Source: Ectothiorhodospiraceae bacterium WFHF3C12 (GTDB lineage: Bacteria; Pseudomonadota; Gammaproteobacteria; Nitrococcales; Nitrococcaceae). Taken from it: a stretch of 64,000 nucleotides of DNA. The first letter of the stretch is position 1; every line of letters begins with the position of its first letter. Both the position numbers and the translations under genes were made by a program. The stretch covers positions 31,097 to 95,096 of the forward strand of contig JACDUA010000006.1 in NCBI GenBank assembly GCA_013519935.1, in the 5' to 3' direction. Below are positions 37,610 to 50,083 of this stretch, piece after piece. The notes under the pieces are model-generated. The model did not search any database and had not been told where the DNA came from. It was given only the letters and a program-made list of their open reading frames with translations.

Positions 37610-38634
37610 CAGACCACCCCCGCCCGCAGCAGGTCGTGCATGTTCAGCGCACCCTGCAGCCGATCGTCGGCATCCACCACCAGCAGCGCGTTGATCTTGT
37701 GGCGTTCCATGCGCTCCAGGGCCTCGGCGGCGAGCTCGTCGGTGCGGGCGGTGCGCGGATGGGTCGTCATGACGCGTTGTACGGGCGTGGTGTGGATGTC
37801 CACGGCCTGCTCGAAGGTCCGCCGCAGGTCGCCGTCGGTGAAGATGCCGACGACCCGGGCGTGCGCGTCGACCACGGCGGTCATGCCCAGGCCCTTGGCG
37901 GTCATCTCCACCAGGGTGTCGCTGAGTATGGTCTGCGGCGTTACCCGCGGGATGCGCTCGCCGGTGTGCATCAGGTCATCGATACGCAACAGCAGCCGGC
38001 GGCCCAGTCGTCCGCCGGGATGGGAGCGGGCGAAGTCCTCGGCGGTGAAGCCGCGGGCGTCCAGCAGCGACACCGCCATGGCATCCCCCATGGCCAGGGT
38101 CGCCGTGGTGCTGGAGGTGGGCGCGAGACCGAGGGGGCAGGCCTCCTGGGCCACGCTGACGTCGATGTGCACGTCCGCCGCCCGGGCCAGGGTGGAGTCT
38201 GGACGGCCGGTCAGGGCGATCAGCGGGACGTGCAGGCGCTTGATCAGGGGAATGATGGTGTTGATCTCTTCGGTCTCCCCCGAATTGGACAACGCCATGA
38301 CCACGTCCTCGGGCGTGATCATGCCCAGGTCGCCGTGGCTGGCCTCGCCCGGATGCACGAAGAACGCCGGCGTGCCGGTGCTGGCCAGGGTCGCGGCGAT
38401 CTTGCCGCCGATGTGGCCGGACTTGCCCATGCCGATGACGATCACCCGCCCGCGGCAGTCGAGCATCAGCCGGCAGGCCCTGGCAAAGCCGCCGTCGAGG
38501 CGTTCCTTCAGCGCCAGCACGGCGCTCGCCTCCACGTCCAGCACGGCGGCGGCAAGGGCCTGCAGGCGGGCCCCGGGATCGCGCTCCCGGTTCTCGGCCA
38601 GGAAATCATCCAGTCTTGTCGGTGTGTCGGACAT
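37609..38634 (-). CDS. kdsD: D-arabinose-5-phosphate isomerase
   Basis: Interconverts ribulose-5-phosphate and arabinose-5-phosphate for KDO synthesis. An N-terminal SIS domain (GMGKSGHIGGK, SNSGET) is followed by two CBS domains from about residue 205. At 341 aa it is the full-length family form. It is the second gene of the block after yrbG; the 178-bp gap between them holds no clear element. Confidence 0.95.
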   Translation of the reverse strand: MSDTPTRLDDFLAENRERDPGARLQALAAAVLDVEASAVLALKERLDGGFARACRLMLDCRGRVIVIGMGKSGHIGGKIAATLASTGTPAFFVHPGEASHGDLGMITPEDVVMALSNSGETEEINTIIPLIKRLHVPLIALTGRPDSTLARAADVHIDVSVAQEACPLGLAPTSSTTATLAMGDAMAVSLLDARGFTAEDFARSHPGGRLGRRLLLRIDDLMHTGERIPRVTPQTILSDTLVEMTAKGLGMTAVVDAHARVVGIFTDGDLRRTFEQAVDIHTTPVQRVMTTHPRTARTDELAAEALERMERHKINALLVVDADDRLQGALNMHDLLRAGVV

Positions 38635-38812
38635 CGTTGTCGTTTCCCCGGACCGTTGCCGTCAGCGTACGGCAAAGACGGCATTTCTCAACGTCCATTG
38701 ACCCTCTGGCCGTTCCGACCTGGCGGGAGCGAAGCCCGTCACGCTCGCGGCGGGCACGGCCCTGATGCGCTCAGTCGCGCCACCCGGCACGCGCGGACGT
38801 TTCAGTGCCTGC

Positions 38813-39784
38813 CTAAATGGAGCCATGAGCGTCGAAGAACAGCATCACCTGGTAGCCGCAGTAGGCCGCGAGCAGCAACAGCCCCTCCGGCCGGGTGACG
38901 TGGCCGGGCCGGCGCAGCCCATAGGCGAAGGCGAAGAACACCATGGTCAATAGGACCATGGAGACGAAGTCCCGGTTCAGCACCTCGGCATCGAAATGAA
39001 ACGGGGCCACCGCGCCGGCAAGCCCCATGACCCCGAGGATGTTGAATATGTTGGAGCCGATAACGTTGCCGATGGCGATGTCGTGCTCGCCCTTCCGGGC
39101 GCTGGCCATGGAGGCGGCGAGCTCCGGCAGGCTGGTCCCGAGGGCGACGATGGTCAGGCCGATGACGAGATCACTGATGCCGAGGCTCTGGGCGGTGGCC
39201 ACCGCCGCCCAGACCAGCGCCCGCGAGCTCGCCAGCAGCAGGGCCAGGCCGGCGATCAGCCAGAACACCGCCGTGCGCAAAGGCATGTCGGTGGGGATTT
39301 CCTCCTCGTATTCCTGCACGATGGGGTCGGCACCGCCCCGGCGGGCCTGCCAGCCCATCCAGAGCAGCACGGCGCCCATGCCGAGGAGCAGCAGCAGGCC
39401 CTCCCATCGCTGCAGACGGAGGTCCAGCAGCAGCGGCAGGCTCAGCCCCATGACGGCCAGCAGCACGGGCATCTCGCGTTTCAGGATGCTGGAGCGCACA
39501 GCCAGCGGGAAGCACAGTGCGGTGATGCCGATGATCAACCCGGTGTTGGCGATATTGGACCCGATGGCGTTGCCGATGCCCAGCCCGGGGTTTCCTTCCC
39601 ACGCCGCCAGGCCCGAGACCAGCATCTCCGGCGCCGAGGTGCCGATGCCCACGATGGTCAACCCCACCACCAGTGGCGAGACGCCGAGGCTGCGGGCGGT
39701 GACGGCGGCACCCGCGATGAACCGGTCGGCGCTCCAGGTGAGCACGATAAAGCCCAGAACCAGGGTCAGCAGGTACAGCCCCAT
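38813..39784 (-). CDS. yrbG: YrbG family sodium/calcium exchanger-like protein
   Basis: An inner-membrane cation/calcium exchanger-type protein of 323 aa (E. coli YrbG 325). There are about ten hydrophobic segments in two inverted halves, each with an alpha-repeat motif: GIGTSAPEM with GNAIGSN, and ALGTSLPEL with GNVIGSN. The central loop is acidic (QEYEEEIP). ATG 39784 is chosen as the family start; the ribosome binding site is weak. It is divergent from mlaF, as in E. coli. Confidence 0.92.
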   Translation of the reverse strand: MGLYLLTLVLGFIVLTWSADRFIAGAAVTARSLGVSPLVVGLTIVGIGTSAPEMLVSGLAAWEGNPGLGIGNAIGSNIANTGLIIGITALCFPLAVRSSILKREMPVLLAVMGLSLPLLLDLRLQRWEGLLLLLGMGAVLLWMGWQARRGGADPIVQEYEEEIPTDMPLRTAVFWLIAGLALLLASSRALVWAAVATAQSLGISDLVIGLTIVALGTSLPELAASMASARKGEHDIAIGNVIGSNIFNILGVMGLAGAVAPFHFDAEVLNRDFVSMVLLTMVFFAFAYGLRRPGHVTRPEGLLLLAAYCGYQVMLFFDAHGSI

Positions 39785-39940
39785 TGCGTGTTCTGCCTGT
39801 CGATTGAATGAAGGAAACGTTGGTTGAATGCCGCCTCGCGCGGAGTCATTCAAGCCGTCCCGGCGCCGGCCGGCGCAAAACGCGCAATGATACTAACGCG
39901 GTGTCGTGAAAAGCCACCACTGACGCCGTGTCGGGGTCAT

Positions 39941-39969
39941 TTGACTCCCCCAGACCCATACTGGATACT
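39941..39969 (+). promoter_or_regulatory. Sigma-70 promoter of the mla operon
   Basis: TTGACT (39941-39946), a 17-bp spacer and GATACT (39964-39969) form one of the two best promoter matches in the window. Transcription from about 39976 gives an 85-nt leader before the mlaF ATG. This also rules out the track's earlier start at 39928, which lies upstream of the -35 box. Confidence 0.7.
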
Positions 39970-40059
39970 GCCGACGCTCGCCCACCGACAGAAGGACTGC
40001 CAAGGTGCGGTGCCGCCTGGGAAAACCGGGCCCGCGCCGGCGACGTCAAACGGTTTGCC

Positions 40060-40896
40060 ATGGCCATCGATTCCGCCGCGGAAAGCTCCGACGTCCTCGT
40101 AGACATACGGGGGCTGCACTATTCCCGGGGCAACAAGAAGATATTCGACGGCGTCGACATCCAGATCCGGCGCGGCCGGGTAACGGCCATCATGGGGCCG
40201 AGCGGGACCGGCAAGACGACCCTGCTGCGGCTGATCGGAGGGCAGCTGCGGCCCCACGCGGGCCGCATCGTGGTGGACGGCCAGGACGTGCACAAGCTGA
40301 GCCGCGCCGGGCTTTTCCGGCTGCGCCGGCGCATGGGCCTGCTCTTCCAGAGCGGCGCGCTGTTCACGGACCTGACGTGTTTCGAGAACGTCGCATTCCC
40401 GCTGCGCGAGCACACGACCCTGCCGGAGTCGCTGATCCGCAACCTGGTGCTCATGAAGCTGCAGGCCGTGGGGCTACGCGGCGCGCGGGATCTCTATCCC
40501 AGCCAGCTCTCCGGAGGCATGGCGCGGCGGGTGGCACTGGCCCGGGCCATTGCCCTGGACCCGACCATGGTCCTTTACGACGAGCCCTTTTCGGGGCAGG
40601 ACCCGATCTCCATGGGCGTGCTGGTGCAGTTGATCCGGCTGCTCAACGACGCTCTGGGCCTGACCAGCGTCGTGGTTTCCCACGACGTCGATGAGACGGC
40701 GGCCATCTCCGACATGATCTACGTGATCTCCGACGGCAAGGTGGTGGGGGAAGGCACGCCCCAGGCCCTGCGCGAGACGGACTCCGAGTGGGTGCGGCAG
40801 TTCATGTCGGCGCTGCCCGATGGGCCGGTGCCGTTCCACTATCCGGCCCCATCCTACCGCAGCGAGCTGCTGGGCGAGGCGGGACCGGGCGCATGA
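40060..40896 (+). CDS. mlaF: Mla system ATPase MlaF
   Basis: The ATPase of the MlaFEDB complex that moves phospholipids between inner membrane and MlaC and keeps outer-membrane asymmetry. Walker A GPSGTGKT, signature LSGGMARR and Walker B MVLYDEP are present, and a C-terminal tail reaches beyond the ATPase fold, as in E. coli where it contacts the neighbouring subunit. It is 278 aa from ATG 40060. It overlaps mlaE by 4 nt. Confidence 0.95.
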   Translation: MAIDSAAESSDVLVDIRGLHYSRGNKKIFDGVDIQIRRGRVTAIMGPSGTGKTTLLRLIGGQLRPHAGRIVVDGQDVHKLSRAGLFRLRRRMGLLFQSGALFTDLTCFENVAFPLREHTTLPESLIRNLVLMKLQAVGLRGARDLYPSQLSGGMARRVALARAIALDPTMVLYDEPFSGQDPISMGVLVQLIRLLNDALGLTSVVVSHDVDETAAISDMIYVISDGKVVGEGTPQALRETDSEWVRQFMSALPDGPVPFHYPAPSYRSELLGEAGPGA

Positions 40897-41669
40897 TCGA
40901 ATGGACCCGCAACCTGGGTGCCAAGACCCTGCAGTCGCTGGGCAAGCTCGGTCGTGCCACGCTGTTCCTGCTCCGGGTGCTGGCCGGGCTGCCGGGGCTG
41001 GCGCGCCGTCCGCTGCTGGTCGTGGCGGAGATCTACTCGGTGGGCGTGCTTTCGCTGCTGATCATCGTGGTATCCGGGCTTTTCGTGGGGATGGTGCTCG
41101 GCCTGCAGGGCTACAATACGCTGGTGGATTTCGGTGCCGAGGAGTCCCTGGGCACCCTCGTGGCCCTGTCCCTGACGCGGGAGCTGGGGCCGGTGGTCAC
41201 GGCGCTGCTTTTCGCCGGCCGGGCCGGGTCGGCGCTGAGCGCGGAAATCGGCCTGATGAAGGCCACCGAGCAGCTCTCGAGCATGGAAATGATGGCCGTG
41301 GACCCGGAGCGGCGGGTCATCGGGCCGCGCTTCCTCGCGGGGGTCATCGCCATGCCGCTGCTGGCCGCGATTTTCACGTTCCTGGGCATCATCGGCGCCT
41401 ACGGGATCGGAACGAACCTGCTGGGCGTGGATGCCGGCGCCTTCTGGTCGCAGATGCAGGGTAGCGTGAGCTTCTACGAGGACGTGCTCAACGGGGTGAT
41501 CAAGAGCCTGGTGTTCGGCGTGGTGGCGAGCTGGATCGCGGTCTTCGAGGGTTACGACTGCATGCCCACGTCCGAGGGCGTGAGCCGGGCGACCACGCGC
41601 ACGGTGGTCCACACGTCCCTGGCCGTGCTGGGGCTGGACTTCATTCTCACGGCACTGATGTTTGGTTGA
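40893..41669 (+). CDS. mlaE: Mla system permease MlaE
   Basis: The inner-membrane permease subunit, 258 aa. About five hydrophobic helices and the MlaE family signature ([33 protein letters not shown]) are present. ATG 40893 overlaps the mlaF stop; the track's longer start is internal to mlaF. mlaD follows after 88 bp. Confidence 0.95.
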   Translation: MIEWTRNLGAKTLQSLGKLGRATLFLLRVLAGLPGLARRPLLVVAEIYSVGVLSLLIIVVSGLFVGMVLGLQGYNTLVDFGAEESLGTLVALSLTRELGPVVTALLFAGRAGSALSAEIGLMKATEQLSSMEMMAVDPERRVIGPRFLAGVIAMPLLAAIFTFLGIIGAYGIGTNLLGVDAGAFWSQMQGSVSFYEDVLNGVIKSLVFGVVASWIAVFEGYDCMPTSEGVSRATTRTVVHTSLAVLGLDFILTALMFG

Positions 41670-41757
41670 GGACGCCGAAAACCGATTCATGCCCGGTCGC
41701 CGGAGCGGTCCGGATCGGCCGGCGGTGCCGGGAAGGCCATAGAACAGGACACGAGCT

Positions 41758-42219
41758 ATGTACGTATCGAGAACGGCGGAGCTGTGGGTCGGGTTGTTCG
41801 TGCTGGCGGGGATTGCCTCGCTGTTCGCCCTGGCCATGAAGGTGAGCAACATTGCCGCGTTTCAGAGCGCTGACGGCTACGAAATCGTGGCCCGCTTCCA
41901 GAACATCGGCGGTCTCACGGAGCGCGCGCCGGTGACGCTGGGCGGCGTGCAGATCGGCCGGGTCAAGAGCATCGAGCTGGACCAGCAGACCTTCCAGGCC
42001 AGGGTGATCCTGGCCATCGCACCGGACTACAACAACCTGCCGGAGGACACCAGCGCCTCGATACTCACCTCGGGTCTGCTGGGCGAGCAGTATGTCGGCC
42101 TGGAACCGGGCGGCATGGATGCGACTCTAAGCGATGGCGACGAGATCATGTTGACGCAGTCGGCACTGGTGCTGGAGAAGATCATCAGCCAGTTCCTTTA
42201 CCAGACGGCCTCCGAGTAG
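41758..42219 (+). CDS. mlaD: Mla system MCE-domain protein MlaD
   Basis: A single-helix anchored periplasmic protein (helix about 8-30) with one MCE domain (about 37-120), including the GLLGEQYVGLEPG segment. MlaD makes the hexameric ring through which lipids pass. At 153 aa it is slightly short but ends with the expected hydrophobic helix (LVLEKIISQFLYQ). Confidence 0.95.
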   Translation: MYVSRTAELWVGLFVLAGIASLFALAMKVSNIAAFQSADGYEIVARFQNIGGLTERAPVTLGGVQIGRVKSIELDQQTFQARVILAIAPDYNNLPEDTSASILTSGLLGEQYVGLEPGGMDATLSDGDEIMLTQSALVLEKIISQFLYQTASE

Positions 42220-42273
42220 GGGCCGGATCCGAACATCGCCGGACCAGCGAGCCAGAACAGGGAGCTCCCATCA

Positions 42274-42924
42274 ATGCGCACAATCGCCGGAAGACTTGCT
42301 GCACTGCTGTTGGGTGTCGCCGTGGCGGGCGCCGCCACGGCCGCCGATACGACCGGGGACGGAATGACGCCGCCGGATGCGCTCGTCGAGGAGACCACGG
42401 AGCAGGTCCTGGAGCTGCTCGAGGAGCGCCAGGCCGAGATCGAGCAGGACCCGGGCATCGTCTTCGAGATCGTGCGCGAAGTGGTGCTGCCGCATTTCGA
42501 CTTTCCGCTGATCAGCCGATTCGTCCTGGGCCGGCACTGGCGCGAGGCCAGCCCCGAACAGCGCGAGCGCTTCATGGAGGAGTTCCGGACCCTGCTGATT
42601 CGCACCTACGGTACTTCCCTGGCCGAGTACTCCGGACAGGAGGTCGAGTATCTGCCGATGAAGGCCGACCCGGAGAGCGGGCGCGTGGTGGTGCGCACCG
42701 AGATTCAGCAGGCCCAGGGCCCGGCCATCCCGATCGCCTATCGCCTGCATCGCACGGACGAGGGCTGGAAGGTGTTCGACGTGATCGTCGAGGGGGCCAG
42801 CTACGTGCAGACCTACCGCAGCGAGTACGGCTCGCTGATCGCCTCCAGGGGGCTCGACGCCCTGATCGAAAGCCTGGCGGAGAAGAACGCGCGCAAGACG
42901 CAGCAGGGCGGGGGCGCTTCGTGA
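42274..42924 (+). CDS. mlaC: Periplasmic phospholipid carrier MlaC
   Basis: The soluble lipid shuttle between MlaFEDB and the outer-membrane MlaA complex. It has a Sec signal peptide (about 1-23, LAALLLGVAVAGAATA), then the Ttg2/MlaC fold with FPLISRFVLGRHWREAS. It is 216 aa. GGGAG precedes the ATG. It overlaps mlaB by 4 nt (GTGA). mlaA is not in the window. Confidence 0.94.
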   Translation: MRTIAGRLAALLLGVAVAGAATAADTTGDGMTPPDALVEETTEQVLELLEERQAEIEQDPGIVFEIVREVVLPHFDFPLISRFVLGRHWREASPEQRERFMEEFRTLLIRTYGTSLAEYSGQEVEYLPMKADPESGRVVVRTEIQQAQGPAIPIAYRLHRTDEGWKVFDVIVEGASYVQTYRSEYGSLIASRGLDALIESLAEKNARKTQQGGGAS

Positions 42925-43232
42925 GCAAAGCCGAGCTGCGCCGGGGCGAGACCGAGGGGCAGTTCGTCCTGGAGGGCAATCTGAGCATCGAATCCGTGCC
43001 GCGGCTATGGGAGCGGACCAATGGCGCGTTTCACGACGTACCGGCGCTGACCATCGATCTCGGCCAGGTGGAGCGGGCCGACAGCGCCGGGCTGGCGCTG
43101 CTTATCGATTGGACTCGCCGGGCGCGGGACAACGGCCAGGACATCCGCTTCACCAACCTGCCCGATCAGATGCTGGCTATTGCACGCGTCAGCGGCCTCG
43201 ATACCATGTTGCCCTTTTACCGCGCCGACTAA
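42921..43232 (+). CDS. mlaB: STAS-domain protein MlaB
   Basis: A cytoplasmic 103-aa STAS subunit that stabilises MlaF. The conserved helix-start motif ADSAGLALL carries the serine typical of STAS proteins. Translation begins at GTG inside the mlaC stop. ibaG follows after 16 bp. Confidence 0.9.
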   Translation: MSKAELRRGETEGQFVLEGNLSIESVPRLWERTNGAFHDVPALTIDLGQVERADSAGLALLIDWTRRARDNGQDIRFTNLPDQMLAIARVSGLDTMLPFYRAD

Positions 43233-43248
43233 CGCGAGGACAGAGCCA

Positions 43249-43494
43249 ATGATGGAGCCACAGGAGATCGCCCGGCTGCTGGAGCAGGGGCTGAACGACG
43301 CCCGGGTCCACGTCGACGGTGACGGGCACCATTTCCAGGCGTTGATCGTCACCCCCGCCTTCGAGGGGCTGAGCCTGATCCAGCGTCATCGTATGGTCAA
43401 CGAGGTGCTTGAAGCGCATCTCGATTCGGGGGTGTTGCACGCCATTTCCATGCGCACCCTGACCCCGGAACAGTATGACGCCGAGCGCACCTGA
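43249..43494 (+). CDS. ibaG: BolA family protein IbaG
   Basis: An 81-aa BolA-like protein of the YrbA/IbaG branch, which forms [2Fe-2S] complexes with monothiol glutaredoxins and is linked to acid and envelope stress. The family helix LIQRHRMVNEVL is present. Two adjacent ATGs (43249, 43252) can start it; the track's longer start lies in mlaB. Its place between mlaB and murA is conserved. Confidence 0.92.
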   Translation: MMEPQEIARLLEQGLNDARVHVDGDGHHFQALIVTPAFEGLSLIQRHRMVNEVLEAHLDSGVLHAISMRTLTPEQYDAERT

Positions 43495-43549
43495 CGCCGG
43501 CGGGTGCCTGCCGGCGCGGTGCTTCGCGCCGGCGGCGAGGAGAAACCAA

Positions 43550-43633
43550 TTGAGCAGTAACACCACGGTATACGCCATACCCGGCCTCCGCGTGCCGGGG
43601 TCGACGCCCAGCCGCCGGCGGGGTGGCGTCTAG
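43550..43633 (+). other. Possible 27-codon leader ORF in frame with murA
   Basis: A TTG at 43550 follows GAGGAG with 7-nt spacing and opens 27 codons (MSSNTTVYAIPGLRVPG...) that end in TAG at 43631. The next codon, in the same frame, is the murA ATG. The peptide is Arg/Pro rich at its end and resembles nothing I know. It could be a translated leader that couples into murA, or chance; the strong Shine-Dalgarno here is better than the one directly before the murA ATG. Confidence 0.35.
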
Positions 43634-45567
<1,934 letters not shown>

Positions 45568-45607
45568 CCCGCATGTCACACAGCCGCTCGCGAGGTACTG
45601 GAACGGC

Positions 45608-46966
45608 ATGACCACACGTCAGTCAGACAGCAGCCCGGCATCCTCGAGCCTCGAGATCCGGCGACTGAGCATCACCCAGCCCGATTTCTGGGAGAGCCTG
45701 CGGACCCTGACCAGTTGGGAAGAGGGGGCCGGCGCCCGGGTGGAATCCACCGTCGACGAGATCCTGGCCGACGTCCGTGGCCGCGGCGATGCCGCGCTGC
45801 TGGACTGGACCGCCAGGCTCGATGGTATGGAGGCCGGGCATGTCTCGGAGCTGTCCCTCCCGGCGTCGCGGCTGCGGGCGGCCTTCGACGGCCTGGCCGC
45901 CGAGCAGCGCGAGGCGCTCGAGGCGGCGGCGGAGCGTATCACCGAGTACCACCAGCGCCAGCTCCAGGAGTCCTGGAGCTACACCCAGGCCGACGGGACC
46001 GTCCTCGGGCAACAGGTGACGGCGCTGGAGAAGGTGGGCGTGTATGTCCCCGGCGGCAAGGCGGCGTATCCGTCCTCGGTCCTGATGAACACCCTGCCGG
46101 CCGGTGTCGCCGGCGTCGAGGAGATCATCATGACCGTGCCCACCCCGGGCGGTGTCGTGAACGAGCTGGTACTGGCCGCCGCCCATGTGGCCGGCGTGCA
46201 CCGGGTGATCACCATCGGCGGTGCCCAGGCGGTGGGGGCGCTGGCCTACGGCACCGAGACCGTCCCCGCGGTGGACAAGATCGTCGGGCCCGGCAATGCG
46301 TACGTCGCGGAGGCCAAGCGTAAGGTCTTCGGCCACGTCGGCATCGACATGGTGGCGGGTCCCTCGGAGATCCTGGTCATCTGCGACGGTCAGACGGATC
46401 CCGAGTGGATTGCCATGGACCTCTTCTCCCAGGCCGAGCACGACGAGGACGCCCGCGCGATCCTGGTCTGCCCGGACGTGCTCTACCTGGATGAGGTGCA
46501 GGCGGCGATGGAGCGGTTGCTGCCGGAGATGGAGCGCTCGGACATCATCCGGGCCTCGCTGCGTAACCGCGGTGCGCTGATCTATGTGCGCGATCTTGGC
46601 GAGGCCGAGCGGGTGGCCAACACCATCGCCCCCGAGCATCTGGAGCTGTCGGTGGCGGAGCCGGAGAAGATGCTGGCGCGGATCCGCCATGCCGGGGCCG
46701 TGTTCCTGGGCCGGCATACGCCCGAGGCACTCGGCGACTACTGCGCCGGGCCCAACCACGTGCTGCCGACCTCCTGCACGGCGCGTTTCGCTTCGCCGCT
46801 GGGCGTGTATGACTTCCAGAAGCGCACCAGCGTCATCGGCTGCTCGCCGGCCGGTGCGCGCACCCTGGGGGCCATCGCGGAAGTGCTGGCCTGGGGCGAG
46901 GGGCTGACCGCCCATGCCGCCTCGGCACGCTACCGCATGGACGCGGACGACTCGTCCGGCCGTTGA
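45608..46966 (+). CDS. hisD: Histidinol dehydrogenase
   Basis: The last two oxidations of histidine synthesis, histidinol to histidine, zinc dependent. The hallmark [21 protein letters not shown] and the EHLEL and GPNHVLPT segments are present. It is 452 aa, with an N-terminal extension of about 20 residues over the E. coli enzyme. In Pseudomonas hisC follows; here the next gene is the convergent degS. Confidence 0.96.
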   Translation: MTTRQSDSSPASSSLEIRRLSITQPDFWESLRTLTSWEEGAGARVESTVDEILADVRGRGDAALLDWTARLDGMEAGHVSELSLPASRLRAAFDGLAAEQREALEAAAERITEYHQRQLQESWSYTQADGTVLGQQVTALEKVGVYVPGGKAAYPSSVLMNTLPAGVAGVEEIIMTVPTPGGVVNELVLAAAHVAGVHRVITIGGAQAVGALAYGTETVPAVDKIVGPGNAYVAEAKRKVFGHVGIDMVAGPSEILVICDGQTDPEWIAMDLFSQAEHDEDARAILVCPDVLYLDEVQAAMERLLPEMERSDIIRASLRNRGALIYVRDLGEAERVANTIAPEHLELSVAEPEKMLARIRHAGAVFLGRHTPEALGDYCAGPNHVLPTSCTARFASPLGVYDFQKRTSVIGCSPAGARTLGAIAEVLAWGEGLTAHAASARYRMDADDSSGR

Positions 46967-47023
46967 CCCGGCGGCGTGCCGCGCCGACGCGCCATCGCCG
47001 GCGTTGCCTGAATTCCCCGGCGG

Positions 47024-48178
<1,155 letters not shown>

Positions 48179-48307
48179 CGATACTCCCTACAGTCCCAGC
48201 AGTACACGGACGCCGCGGGGTGCCACGCTTTGGCGCGATGGCGATGCAGAGTAGCATGCCAGGGCGGACCAAGGGGCGCAGTCCCGGAACGATCACAGGA
48301 GTCGACC

Positions 48308-49063
48308 ATGGTTGCCATTGCCGAGATCACGTCGTACCTGGCCGATGTGCTGGAGGCCGAGCGCTTCACCGACTATTGCCCCAATGGCCTGCAGGTCGAG
48401 GGCGAGCGTCCGGTGCACCGTCTGGTCAGCGGTGTAACGGCCAGCGAGTCTTTTATTGACCATGCGCTGGCGGCCGATGCCGACGCGCTGCTGGTGCACC
48501 ACGGCTATTTCTGGAAGGGCGAGCCGGCGCCGGTAACGGGTATGAAGGCGAGGCGCATTGGCAAGCTGCTGCGCAGCGGCGTGCACCTGCTCGCCTACCA
48601 CCTGCCGCTGGATGCCCATCCCGTACACGGCAATAACGCCCAGCTGGCTCAGCGGCTCGGTTTCGAAGTCGAGGGCAGCTTCCCGGCCGGCGGGGTGGCC
48701 GGACTGGGCCTCTACGGCACCACCCGGGCGGCCTCCGCCGAGGCACTGGCCGCGCGTATTGCCGAGCAGCTGGGCCGTGAGCCGGTATTCGTGGATGGCG
48801 GCAACGGCGCGATCCGGCGCGTGGCCTGGTGCAGCGGTGCCGCGCAGGGTTTCATCGGCCAGGCCGCCGAGCTGGGCGTGGATGCCTATATCTCCGGGGA
48901 GATTTCCGAGCCCACCGCCCACATCGCCCGAGAGATGGGTATCCATTACTTCGCCGCCGGACACCATGCCACGGAGCGCTACGGGGTCCAGGCGCTCGGC
49001 GAGCACCTGGCGCAGCGATTCGGGCTCGAGCACCGTTACGTGGACGTGGACAATCCGGCCTAG
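48308..49063 (+). CDS. ybgI: NIF3/YbgI family dinuclear metal protein
   Basis: A 251-aa member of the NIF3 (GTP cyclohydrolase I type 2 homologue) family, with conserved metal-ligand segments LLVHHGYFWKGE, YHLPLDAHP and AAGHHATERYG. Its biological role is unclear; the NadE/folate names in databases are not proven. The start at ATG 48308 follows AGGAG; the track's long ORF is read through antisense degS. It is divergent from degS across a 129-bp spacer. Confidence 0.92.
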   Translation: MVAIAEITSYLADVLEAERFTDYCPNGLQVEGERPVHRLVSGVTASESFIDHALAADADALLVHHGYFWKGEPAPVTGMKARRIGKLLRSGVHLLAYHLPLDAHPVHGNNAQLAQRLGFEVEGSFPAGGVAGLGLYGTTRAASAEALAARIAEQLGREPVFVDGGNGAIRRVAWCSGAAQGFIGQAAELGVDAYISGEISEPTAHIAREMGIHYFAAGHHATERYGVQALGEHLAQRFGLEHRYVDVDNPA

Positions 49064-49483
49064 GGGGCGCTTGATCATTTCCGCGGCAATGAATCGAAGC
49101 GCCCGGGGAACGGCGCCGCGCCGCCCTCTCGAGGCTCTCGGGCAGGCGGCGCCGCTTGACCTGCCGGGGCTGATATACGATCCTTATGCGCCGTTCGGGG
49201 CGGCGGCTGTCCACGCCCCAGCCGGCGAGCCCGGGCCGGCCGCCGTCGCGCCGCGTGCATATGTGCTGACAGCGGTCCGGAACGGGGCGCCAGCCCGTTC
49301 CGGCACTATCGCCGGCATGCTCGGCATGCGACCCCCCGTCCGTCTTCAGATCGGCGTTCGGTCGGGTGCGCCAACGCCCGAGACGGGCGTGCACAGGAAC
49401 TAGCGGGCTTTCATCGGGGCGCGACCACAAATCGAAAGCATCTCCCATGGGGGCCACCCACAACCCAGAACAGGGGGTCTTGG
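49064..49483. other. 420-bp spacer before the bc1 operon
   Basis: There is no gene, REP or bracketed motif here. TTGACC (49156-49161) with TATACGAT close downstream looks promoter-like, but the spacing to either TACGAT or GATCCT is poor, so I do not call a promoter. Several GC-rich inverted repeats occur, for example GGCGCCGCGCCGCC-type runs. Transcription of petABC must start somewhere in this stretch, or in ybgI. Confidence 0.5.
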
Positions 49484-50083
49484 ATGAAGCAGGATGGCGC
49501 TGACAAGAGCAAACGCCGTTTCCTGACTGGGGCCGCCACGGTCGTTGGCGGCACTGGTCTGGTACTGACGGCGGTGCCATTCATCAATTACTGGTTGCCC
49601 AGCGCGCGGACCAAGGCCGCCGGTGCACCGGTGGAAGTTGACGTCAGCAAGCTCGAGCCGGGCCAGCGGGTCAGTCCGGAATGGCGCGGCAAGCCGGTCT
49701 GGGTCCTGCGCCGGGATGAGCGCATGCTCGAGACGCTGCCCGAGCTGGAAGACCAGCTGCGGGATCCGGAGTCCAAGGTTGCTTCCCAGCAGCCCCCCTA
49801 CGCCCAGAATCGTCACCGCTCACTGAAGCCGGAGTACCTGGTCCTGGTCGGCATCTGCACCCACCTCGGCTGCTCGCCGCTGTTCGAGCCGGAGCCGGGC
49901 GTCTACGGCGACGACTGGCTGGGCGGATTCTTCTGTCCCTGCCACGGCTCCAAGTTCGATCTGGCTGGGCGCGTCTATCAGGGCGTGCCGGCGCCGACCA
50001 ACCTGGTTGTGCCACCCTATCGCTTCGCGGATGACGGCACCGTGGTGGTTGGCGAGGACCCGCAGGATGGAGGAGCGGCCTGA
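49484..50083 (+). CDS. petA: Rieske iron-sulfur subunit of cytochrome bc1
   Basis: The electron carrier of complex III between quinol and cytochrome c1. A twin-arginine signal (KRRFLTGAA) leads into a single anchor helix (about 16-36). The [2Fe-2S] ligands are C125 and H127 (CTHLGC) and C151 and H154 (CPCHGS); C130 and C153 form the usual disulfide. It is 199 aa. It shares one base with petB. Confidence 0.97.
   Translation: MKQDGADKSKRRFLTGAATVVGGTGLVLTAVPFINYWLPSARTKAAGAPVEVDVSKLEPGQRVSPEWRGKPVWVLRRDERMLETLPELEDQLRDPESKVASQQPPYAQNRHRSLKPEYLVLVGICTHLGCSPLFEPEPGVYGDDWLGGFFCPCHGSKFDLAGRVYQGVPAPTNLVVPPYRFADDGTVVVGEDPQDGGAA

Noticed and set aside
39928-40059. N-terminal extension of MlaF from the track start
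   Set aside because: It begins upstream of the -35 box of the only good promoter here and encodes no family sequence.
49156-49184. Promoter for petABC at TTGACC...TATACGAT
   Set aside because: The boxes are present but the spacing is wrong for either candidate -10, so I left it as a note in the spacer entry.
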